Below the pieces are notes generated by a model. The model did not search any database, was not told the origin of the DNA, and worked only from the letters and a program-made list of their open reading frames with translations. The translations under genes were made by a program, and so were the position numbers. From the NCBI GenBank assembly GCA_026873275.1, contig JANTUC010000022.1, positions 124,001-188,000 of the forward strand: a stretch of 64,000 nt of DNA. The letters run 5' to 3'. This document shows, one piece after another, positions 55,301 to 64,000 of the stretch (the first letter of the stretch is position 1; every line of letters starts with the position of its first letter). The stretch comes from Pseudopithomyces maydicus (Eukaryota; Ascomycota; Dothideomycetes; Pleosporales; Didymosphaeriaceae).

Positions 55301-58300
55301 CTCAAATGCACCAATCACGAATTGCATAGTTTGTGTCACTGCATCTTGTTAGTATCTGTGAAACGAGAAATGCATATAGCGTTTACCTGGACACAATTCT
55401 TGCATGAAAAGTTGGCCATCCGGCTTCAATAATGTGCGAACATTAGTTAGTGTGTCCTGCAGAATTGGAGTTGCATGAAGAACCTGCAGCCGCCATTAGT
55501 ATTAATGAAACCAGCAGGTAGGACTCGGTGACATACATTAGAGGCAATGATGAGGTCATACTCCCCAGCATTGAAGCCTTGCTCCACCGGATCCTTTGAA
55601 ATGTCGAGCGCTTGGTACTCAATCCCCTCGTAGTCCTTAAAGCGTTCCTTTGCTTGTACAAAGAAACCCGACGAGATGTCCGTAAAAGTATACTTAAGGT
55701 ATAGCCTTTCACCATAGTCGGATCGAAGATTCTCAAGGAACTTGGAGGTAAGCCCACCCGTTCCAGCACCAATCTCAAGAATTCTCATCTGCGGTTTTGC
55801 ATGGCCATGGAGTTGCAAGTAGTCCTTGAAATCCCAGATGTCGTTGTAATCGGCGTAAATACCGGTCAGAACACCGTCTTGAAGCAGGATGTCGAGGTAG
55901 TTGTCCTTGCCTTCGAACACTGGGGCTGCGTGTGCATACGCGCGATAGATTGCATTTGCCGTCGCCCAGGCACCGGCGTCCTCAGCTTGTTTCCGCACTT
56001 CCTCAATCAGCTTGCGGCGCTCAACTGGGTCCATTTTGACGAGCTCTGCCGAGTCATCCACCAGAGGATAGCCAGGTCGCTGGTAGCGTTCATATTCAGA
56101 GTCAAGCCAAGTCCGGTACTTGTCCAAGTGAGGTTGAGCTGGGGTGAGGCCCTGGATTGCATTCCTCGTCTCGATGGCACAGAGGACCTCCAACCTTTCG
56201 CTCAGCCGGATGACCTCTCTGATGTCTTTCTTCATGTGCATAAGCTTCTTGGCTTCCAAATACTTTGGATGAGGCTTCCATTGAAGCTCAAGTGTGGTGT
56301 GCGCCAAAGAAGGCTCCGGGTCCGCGTTCCTCATGGATGTACCTTGAAATCCTCTGAGAGCATAAACGAATTCGCCATTGACGAGACCGTAAGAGTGGCC
56401 TTCGACTATACCAGCCTTTCCAGTGGCAGATGTGTTGATCTGTACTGTCTGATGAGCTGCTTCACCGACGTAGAGCTCTTCTATGTATGTAGGCAAGAAC
56501 AAAGTGTTGAAGTCGCGATAGATACCTTGCGCCTTGGCAATCGTCAAAGATTGGAAGATCATGTCAAGTGTGGAGGGGTGGATAGCATATGAAGATTCGT
56601 GCTGATCGCGCTCATCACGGACTTCAGCTGTTGCGAAAGGCTCCACGACACTGGCAGCCATATTCGACAATCGAGCAAATTTACCAGTGTAGTTCAAGCC
56701 AACTCTGGACAAGGTCGTGTACCAACGCGATGCAGAAACGGCACGATCAAGGCTTAGATCCTTCTTGATCGGTAATGGAGAAGCGCGGCCGCTGCGGACA
56801 AGACCAGAGCAATGCGTATTCCAAGTGTTTCCATCGTACGATACGATCTGGAATGTGTACCACTGGCTGCCAGTAGATGCATCGACTCGCTGTGGTGCAA
56901 GGTTGGTAATGACCTCAACAGACTTGTCGTTATACAAGACAAGAGCTTTCTTGATCTCAACTTCGCGGACGGTGTAGTCGCGAACACCATTGATCTGAAA
57001 CACAGCCTCGCCAGCCATTGCTAGATACCCTGCAGCAGGAAAGACAGTGTCATCACCGACGCAGTGTTCGTTCAACCACGACACGTTCACCGTCTTCAAC
57101 ACATTTCTCCATGAAGGGGCCACGTCGCTTGCTTCCATGATGCGGAGGCCAAGAAGGTCGTGCGGGAGATGTTTGCGGAATCTCCAACTCTTCTGGACAC
57201 GTGACTCTGACCAATAGGCCTTTTCGTAATGCCAAGGGTAGTTGGGCATATCAATGAGCACATTTTCGGAATCGTGCGGGTAGGTTAGGGCTACGCCGAG
57301 ACCGTGCAGTTGACCAACAGCTGATAAGAACGAAACTGTATCATCTTTGCTACGCGAAAGAGCTGAGACATAATTGATGTTGTCAGATCCTTCCTTGTAG
57401 ATCTGTCGAAGGGGACCAGCAAGAGCGGCATGGGGGCCAACCTCCAAATGCACAGAACATTCCTTGGATTTGGAAAGCAGTAGCTTTGTTGCGGAGTGGA
57501 AAAGAACAGGGTTTTCCAGATTGTCTTGCCAGTACTTTGCGGCAAAGTCTGATCCCTCGCGGAGAACCTTTGCTTTCACGCTCGAGTAGAACGGGATGGT
57601 AGGGGCTTTGGGTGTCAGATGCTTAGCGATAAGCTCATGGTACTCATCGCCTACGAGAGCCATGTGGTCTAGTGATGTCAGGCCCATCGAATAAATACTT
57701 TTGTCTCGAGAACTTACGCGAGTGATACGCCGCTTTGACCTGCAGCTTCCTGCAGAGAACATCAGGCTTGCTCTCTTTGATCTTTCCCATGACCTCTTCA
57801 AGCGCATCAAGATCACCAGAGATAGTGACACTGGAGCCACTGTTCTCGCAAGCAATTCGGACTCCGGCAGCGAGGAAAGGGTAAACATCATCTCGTCCAA
57901 GGCCGACAGCAGCCATTCCGCCAACCTTCTTAGGGGTCTTGCACACCTGCCCACGATAAAAGGCTGCGATCACAGCTTCCTTTGCCGTGAGAGCGCCAGC
58001 GGCGTAAGCTGCAGCGAGCTCACCCGAAGAGTGACCTACCACTGCAGAAGGCTTGATCTTCCAAGTGGCTAGCAGATCGACTACCGCAACTTGCAATGCT
58101 GTGCAAAGAGGTTGCGAGAACTCCGGCTCGAGAAGTACATTTTTGTCGCTTACATTGACGAGGACATCTGTTGTGAGTTAGTATACTCGACTTACAAACA
58201 ATGATCCGACTAAGAACTGTGTACCTTCGATAGACCATGATGGAGCGTGAGGCAAGCTCTGCAGGACCTTGTCCATTTCACGAATGTTGGCCAGAACACT

Positions 58301-60451
58301 GGGATAGTCGAGCAGCAGCTCTCGACCCATGTGTACCCTTTAAGGTCATCAGTAACTCACTCGAAAGTATCTACGCTTCATGTCTTGACTCACCATTGTG
58401 CACCTTGTCCAGTGAAAACAAAGGCTGCCTGAGAAGGACCCGAGTACTTCACCTTTGGCGCCACTTCCCATCCCTCAGTAGTACCCTTCCAGACGGCGAA
58501 GTTCCTCAGCTTCATGTGCTCTCTTCGAGAAGCAAGCGTGTAAGCTGCATCATCCGCGCGATCTGAGTGAAGACTGAGATATTCCTTTACATTTTCAGAA
58601 GCACGCTTCAGCGAATCTTCGTGATTGGCGGAGAAGAGAAGTAGAGACTTTTTGGGCGCTTCGGCGGCTGCTACCTTGGGAACTCGCGGAGTAATTCCGA
58701 ACGAAGCTGCCGAGTCAATCACGAAGTGAACATTCGAGCCACCGATACCGTATGAGTTGACACTCATGCGCTCGGCCTTGTTCTCAGGCCAGGGCGTGGG
58801 CCAAGTTGGTACAGTTAACTTGAGATCCTTCCATGGAACTAGGACGGGTCAGCATTAGAAAACAAAAACCAACAAGCATGGAGCAACCTACTTCGCGGGT
58901 TGGGGTTGTCGAACTTGATGTTGGGAAGGATAGTTCTGTTCTCAAGCGACACAACGGCTTTCATGACACCAGTAAGGGCTGCAGCACCCTCGCTGTGACC
59001 GAGATTGGGCTTGCTCTATTTTTTTCGCTCATTAGTACAGAAGCACTGAATTTTTGCAAGAACATGACTTACGGCTCCGATGAAAATGCCGTCCTTGCCC
59101 CAGCAGTTACCAATAGCGCCTACTTCGATGGGATCGCCGACTTTTGTGCCAGTGCCTGGATGAAGGGAACATATCAGTACTTTTAGAAATCTTTTGGATC
59201 AATAAGAGCTAGACCTACCGTGTGCTTCTATCATCGCAGTACCTGCCATATCGAGACCAATTGAACCGTAGGCTTGTCGAATCAACCGCTCGTGAGCCTC
59301 TCCTTCGGGCATGGTAATACCGTTGGACTTTCCGTCACTGCGATAACTCACTGTCAGATTGCCGATTCAAACTTCGAAGTTTAATCGGTGCAAGACTTAC
59401 GCGTTGGTAGCTGAAGCTCGAATGACAGCTCGGATGGGATTTCCATCTTTGATGGCTTCATCCAGACGCTTGATGTAGAGGGCTGACACGGCCTCGCCTC
59501 TTGCGTAGCCGTCTGCGGAAGCATCGAAGGACTTGGATGATCCCTCTGGAGAGAGCGAACCCAGCAAAGTCAAGCTAATGTTCAGACCCGGAGCTGTGTG
59601 GTGACACGTTAATACAATTCCATCACGTCACGATGGACTAAGATGGTTTGGCTTACCCATGATCAAATTAGACCCCGTGATAATCGCAGCAGTGATCTTC
59701 TCTTCACGAATAGCCTCCAGGGCCTCGTGCAGGGCAATACCCGCCGAAGAGCAGGCCGTCTTGATTACCATGCTGTGTTACGTCAGCGGTGTGCTCGGAA
59801 GAATCTCATAAGATGCAAAACATACCTAGGACCCTTTAGGTCGTACTCATATGCCACACGGTTGGGCAACGCAAAGTCAGTCCCACCGAGAACTCGATGC
59901 GCATTGTAATCCTGGTTATCCCGATGCGCCATTTCCTGCCAGTCCTCGGTGAACAACCCGCTGTATGTACCGATGTTCTTGCTTCGCCACTCTGTCTCGC
60001 CCGCGTTCTCAAACGCTTCTCTTACCACCTCAAGAACCAGCCTGTGGTTTGGATCTAGCTGTTCTGCTTCCGCAGCGCTAAATGTGAACATTGACAGGTC
60101 AAGATTTGAGTAGTCCAAGTCGCGTAGAAAGTAACCCTTCTTTGTGTTGATTGTGCCATGACGGCCATCTGGGCTATAGTACCCCTCGGTGTTGTACCGA
60201 TCTTCTGGAACGACTGAGCGGGCGTCGCCCTTGTGGTAGAGGAAGTCGTATAGATCTCGGTCGTTACGGATGCCGCCTGGAAGCCGCATAGCCATTCCGC
60301 AGATGGCTACAGGCGTGCCACTGACAGTATCGAACGTGCTATGGGTCTGACCATTGGTCTGTCCATTCACGTGACCGTTGGTGTGACCATTGACACCATT
60401 GGTGTTGCCGTTGCTCCTGACCTCTGAAGAACTGTTGATGGGATTCGTCAT
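52319..60451 (-). CDS. Highly reducing polyketide synthase (KS-AT-DH-MT-ER-KR-ACP)
   Basis: Fourteen exons on the minus strand: 60451-59826, 59772-59657, 59593-59401, 59337-59219, 59155-59073, 59015-58892, 58838-58394, 58337-58225, 58167-57718, 57668-55537, 55483-55387, 55338-54145, 54097-53825, 53769-52319. Total is 2471 residues, with all phases agreeing. KS triad: Cys216 (KTACSSAG), His351 (EAHGTGT), His386 (NLGHSEG). AT: GQGAQW near 564, nucleophile Ser653 (GHSSGE). DH: His958 (EHCVGDDTVFPAAGY), Asp1125 (HPSTLD). C-methyltransferase: LEIGAGTGG near 1387. ER: NADPH region IHNASSGTG near 1892. KR: GGLGGLG near 2099, Tyr2237 (QSNYAAAN). ACP: Ser2424 (GVDSLVA). The complete, apparently active set predicts a reduced, methylated chain. 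There is no release domain, so an external enzyme should release the product. The product is unknown. Confidence 0.95.
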
Positions 60452-62411
60452 GGCCGAGCGTGTAAAATCAATACAAAGGTCTTGAATGTAGGGGGAACAA
60501 GGCCAAACTGGTGTTGAAAGAGGCGGTCTATGAGATTGGATGTTGAATGACAACGATTATCCTTATGACATGACGATGGAAGCGAGATAAGTCACTATAT
60601 ATACGCTTCTATGAGTACACTCTGGGCTTCAGAGTTATCATGTACCATCAGCCATAGACAGATTAGGCAACTTGTATTGTTTCATGATAGGCATAAAGGC
60701 CCCAGTTCCTCTGCTTGCCTAATTGCTACCGATGACATATGGATACTCCTACGGGTTGCGTAAGTAGCCCAGAATAAGGATAGCCTACGGACTATTTCCT
60801 ACACTTTTTGCATCCAATGAGTTCCCGTATACAGTTGAACCGCCTAGATCTGCGAAAGAAGAAAGAACAGGACTAGCGTATTGACCGCTCGTGGAGCCAG
60901 CTGAACCGCCTCTTTCTTATCTCGCCGGAGCTCTTAGTCACAGTATATCACCTCGTTGTCGTTTCCTGCAAGAATGGTGCATATGAGCCCTTTCCATATT
61001 GGACGAACATGCAGTTGACTCGGCAGTTCTGCAGTCCTCTGTATCCACACTCCATGGACGAATAAGGAGTACATATCGTACGGGTCGGTTCGTGTACTAG
61101 TCTCCCTTGCAGACGGGTGTATTCCTTCGTGTTCTCAACAATAAGCTCGCCAAGTACTACTTGTCGATGTTCATTCCTCTTTAGAATACTTCTTGCTGCG
61201 CCAGGGGACGGGGAACCGAATCCTCACGGTGTGGGGGGCCATTTTGTTGATCTCATGCTCGCCATTGCTTCATTTCTTTCCCCCGCGCCAGCCGCAAAAC
61301 GGATCTGAAGCAAGCCCGAACCAGTAAGTCTCCACTGAGAAGAGTTAGCGTCAGCCTTCTTGCGTATCCGTCATCTCAGTGGCGGTTTAAGCTTCGCAGG
61401 ATCAACTTCCAAGAAGAAGAGTATGCAACAACGTTATGGATGTTGTTACTTGGCACACGGGAGGATGCGTAGGCTCCACAGTAATACTCCGACAATTATT
61501 TAACATGTGACATACAATGCAGGGATGTATGAACGATTTGTCTAGAACACTGAAGTGACGGTGTTTTGGATACGTGATCAACCTTGAGATCGGTCCTATC
61601 TCTGTGTGACCTGCAGTAGAGCCGCTCAACTCGCTACCACTGCTCCCTAAACCTGAATTCCCTTGCTATATTATCCAATGTGCGTCAGTTATTTAGCGAG
61701 GTATGTGTACCATCCGCGGTGGTTGGTGGAGCCTCATACGGGCTTTGCAGGTGATCATCCAGGGTTTACCCGATTTAAGCTCAGGACGGCGCGCCTAGGT
61801 ATTGCTTATCGTAACATCGAGAGTGTACGGATTCATCTTACGGAACTGAGAGTCCGGTTGAATCGTGGCTTTTCCACGTGGACTCCCATCCGTAAACCCG
61901 GAAGGATTATGCGACCAATAGGAGCAATACATATGCATGTAAGCAGGCACACACCAAGGAACAAGCTATCCCGTCTTTCCGTATTTCGGTTTGCAACCTT
62001 TACTGCGCAACATGTGGGGATTCAATTAGCGCAATTTGCCAAGGAATGATGAAATGCAGGCCTTGCCAATTTTTCCTGAACACGGAAGCTGGAACATCAG
62101 CGGCTCCGGATGGTAGTTTTCGTACGAATCCTTATCTCAGCCTGCTGATGGCTACGTCAACTTACGGCGGCCTCCTCTCTAGGCCACCTGCATGGCCTCT
62201 GACCAGGATATTATGGGATCATGTTTCCCGTATGCAGATCATTTGTATCGTATTGTAATGCGGAAGAGTGTTTTTGCTCGGTTCTCGGACGAGAGAGATG
62301 ACCAAACCAGCATGCAGGCAGCAGCACATTGCGAACACATCACTGTACACTTCAGTCACGTCTTCACTCAATCCGCCTTCTGAAAATTCACGTGCTTGGA
62401 ACATTTTCACC
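60452..62411. promoter_or_regulatory. Divergent promoter region between PKS and metallo-beta-lactamase gene
   Basis: About 2 kb without a convincing gene. A TATA-like CTATATATAC at 60594-60603 lies about 145 bp upstream of the PKS start. TGAACCGCCT occurs twice in the same orientation (60836-60845 and 60902-60911, 66 bp apart) and contains a CCG half-site suited to a Zn2Cys6 regulator. Confidence 0.5.
60836..60911. promoter_or_regulatory. Paired TGAACCGCCT direct repeats, possible regulator site
   Basis: Two identical 10-bp words 66 bp apart, about 390-460 bp upstream of the PKS start. Fungal Zn2Cys6 proteins bind CGG/CCG triplets, so paired sites in a cluster promoter are suggestive. The assignment is inference. 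Confidence 0.35.
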
Positions 62412-63533
62412 ATGGCGGACCAAGCAGACCCTATGACTTCTTCTTCGAAGGGCACAGTGCGAGTTCGCATCATCGACACTACTTCCTATATACATAATCT
62501 TCCCGCGGGAGTATTTCTTTCGCCTGAAATTCCAGGTCTCAGCAAACTCTCTGGTCCAAGCTTCTCGTTTCTGATTGAACATCCTTCATCGCGTATGCTT
62601 CTCTTCGACCTAGGCATAAGGAAAGATTGGGAGAATCTACCGCCCATCACCACGCGCCGCATTGAGCTCATGAAATGCAACGTTGAGGTGGAGAAAGGCG
62701 TACGAGAACAACTTGAAGAACACGATGTGAACGTCAAAGACATCGAGGGTATTGTGTGGTCTCATTGGCATTGGGACCACACTGGAGATCCAAGCACTTT
62801 TGAGAAGAGTACGGCTTTGATAGTAGGGCCTGGTTTTACCGCGAATTTTACACCCGGCTATCCGACCAACAATGAGGGGCGGATACTGGATAGCGACCTA
62901 GATGGGCGAGAGTTGAAGGAGATATCCTTTGACCAGGGTCTGAAGATGGGTGGTTTCGACGCTTTCGATTATTTTGGAGACGGATCTTTCTATCTTCTTA
63001 ACAGCCCTGGTCATGCCATAGGCCATATGTGTGGTTTAGCCAGGGTAAAAACATCGCCCAATTCGTTTGTGTTCATGGGCGGCGACATCTGTCACCATGT
63101 GGGTCAGTTCCGGCCATCGTCGCACGACCCATTGCCTACAATGATCTCACCACATCCTCTCGACCATCTAGAGACGGCTCCCTGTCCTGGTGCGCTTTTC
63201 GAACATCTTCTACCAGAGGGCGACACGTCTAAGCCATTCTATTGCGTTGCCGGCCCCAAGAACGGTATACAGGTTGCTACTGATATCGACGCAGCGAACG
63301 AATCAATCAGTAAGCTCCAGGATATGGATGCATTGGAAGAGGTCCTAGTGGTTATAGCACACGACTCAAGTCTTCGCGATGTGATAGATTTCTTCCCTGA
63401 GTATGCCGATGATTTTCTTGAAAAAGGGTGGGCAACAAAGGGTAGGTGGTTGTTCTTGAAGGATTTCGCTCAAGCACTGAAGGGCCTACCCACACTTGAA
63501 GCGAAGATGCAGTCAGTGAACTTGACAGTGTAG
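62412..63533 (+). CDS. Metallo-beta-lactamase-fold hydrolase (lactonase-like)
   Basis: A single exon of 373 residues from the ATG at 62412, which has a strong context (TTCACCATGG). An in-frame ATG at 62268 adds a 48-residue low-quality leader and was not chosen. The zinc motif is SHWHWDHTGDP (His118, His120, Asp122, His123). The second metal ligands are in SPGHAIGH and in GGDICHH, and a late VIAHDSS histidine closes the site. The closest functional type is the AHL-lactonase-like MBL group. In fungal polyketide clusters such enzymes often release or hydrolyse the ACP-bound or lactone product. The PKS here has no release domain and is divergently transcribed next to it, so that role is a reasonable inference. 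Confidence 0.9.
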   Translation: MADQADPMTSSSKGTVRVRIIDTTSYIHNLPAGVFLSPEIPGLSKLSGPSFSFLIEHPSSRMLLFDLGIRKDWENLPPITTRRIELMKCNVEVEKGVREQLEEHDVNVKDIEGIVWSHWHWDHTGDPSTFEKSTALIVGPGFTANFTPGYPTNNEGRILDSDLDGRELKEISFDQGLKMGGFDAFDYFGDGSFYLLNSPGHAIGHMCGLARVKTSPNSFVFMGGDICHHVGQFRPSSHDPLPTMISPHPLDHLETAPCPGALFEHLLPEGDTSKPFYCVAGPKNGIQVATDIDAANESISKLQDMDALEEVLVVIAHDSSLRDVIDFFPEYADDFLEKGWATKGRWLFLKDFAQALKGLPTLEAKMQSVNLTV

Positions 63534-63797
63534 GATATATATGGAATGAATTCATTTTATCACGGCTTTGATGCGAATTTCGAATGTCATTGTATTGCGT
63601 GCGCAGGCTCATGGTATCAGGTATGACAAGAGATTGTTTAAATTGGCTCTAATGTCTATGGTTGAAAGGATCAGTGCAAAAATTTCGAAAATCATGATTC
63701 ATGAGAAGGAAAAACGACGCCTGTCTTTGAATTGATCTATCAATACTGTCTTACAATTTGACAATCCCAACCTCCAAAAAAGATCAGAAAACAGTGT

Positions 63798-64000
63798 TCA
63801 AAGCCAGTGAGTTGTCAAGAAGTCAACACCGTCTTGTATCCATGCATCATCTTTGTGACAGTTTACCTCGAACCCATGATCACCAGGTCTGAGGCTCATC
63901 AACATCGGAATACCGGGGTGCATATGTCTCAACTTCTCCGCAAAACCAATTGAGCACTGCTGAGGAACCTAGTTGCTTGTTAAATTGTGATTGAGGTGGG
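63798..64000 (-). CDS. Alpha/beta hydrolase, C-terminal exon (cut by window edge)
   Basis: The last exon, 63968-63798, has a TAG acceptor (CAACTAG) at its start; the rest of the gene lies beyond the right edge. It reads FAEKLRHMHPGIPMLMSLRP, then GDHGFEVN, then WIQDGVDFLTTHWL and a stop. GDHGFE carries the catalytic histidine of alpha/beta hydrolase-fold-3 proteins, and the final helix is typical of that fold. It is convergent with the metallo-beta-lactamase gene, 264 bp away, and is probably part of the polyketide cluster as another hydrolase or acyl-transfer enzyme (inference). The 32 bases left of the exon to the edge are intron. Confidence 0.72.

Noticed and set aside
55801..56592. 263-residue plus-strand open frame inside the PKS
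   Set aside because: It is antisense to the DH/MT region of the PKS and has no recognisable domain.
61117..61308. 63-residue frame upstream of the MBL gene
   Set aside because: Short, low-complexity, no homology visible; treated as promoter sequence.
61663..62049. 128-residue plus-strand open frame in the PKS/MBL promoter region
   Set aside because: No motif, atypical composition, no splice or start support; probably chance.
62268..62411. Upstream in-frame start for the MBL protein
   Set aside because: It adds 48 residues without family resemblance; the ATG at 62412 has the better context and fits the domain start.
1..64000. CRISPR arrays, bacterial operons, Shine-Dalgarno sites
   Set aside because: The window is eukaryotic with spliced genes; no regularly spaced repeat array is present.

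Overview
The window is nuclear DNA of a filamentous ascomycete (Pezizomycotina). Genes carry short GT-AG introns of roughly 45-75 bp. The families present are typical of that group: HET-domain proteins, an AA9 lytic polysaccharide monooxygenase, a DUF3176 membrane protein, a rhodopsin-like membrane protein, Zn2Cys6 regulators and a highly reducing polyketide synthase. I cannot name the species. Exon joins were worked out by hand from reading frame, splice signals and conserved motifs; there is no transcript evidence.

Left part (1-16.9 kb), gene-poor and accessory. A UstYa-like gene is cut by the left edge. It is followed by a DUF3176 protein, a four-exon two-EF-hand protein, degraded TPR and ankyrin relics, a small secreted cysteine-containing protein, an AT-rich block and a large HET-domain gene with an acidic repeat.

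Middle part (17-27 kb), GC-rich and more conserved. It holds the Hsp90 co-chaperone gene cdc37 (two compensating one-base shifts), a GFA-type zinc protein, an AA9 LPMO, a CorA-like transporter (one one-base shift), a short-chain dehydrogenase and a rhodopsin-like membrane protein. An intron of that last gene has been invaded by a short A-tailed repeat flanked by a 12-bp duplication.

28-40.5 kb: a TPR pseudogene with three in-frame stops, a secreted or tail-anchored Cys-rich protein, an unrecognised single-exon protein, an amino-acid/GABA-type permease, a single-pass membrane protein and a second HET protein.

41-49.7 kb: a monocarboxylate-type MFS carrier, then an MFS sugar transporter and a GH3 beta-glucosidase without a signal peptide that share a divergent promoter, then a Zn2Cys6 regulator convergent with the glucosidase. 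This looks like a compact beta-glucoside uptake and hydrolysis module.

51-64 kb: a probable polyketide gene cluster. It contains a 14-exon, about 2471-residue HR-PKS (KS-AT-DH-MT-ER-KR-ACP), a divergently transcribed metallo-beta-lactamase-fold hydrolase, the C-terminal end of an alpha/beta hydrolase at the right edge, and an uncharacterised small gene on the other side. The cluster probably continues past the right edge.

A dispersed repeat of about 110 bp with an A-rich 3' end occurs at least five times between 0.8 and 28 kb. It is the clearest unnamed element in the window.
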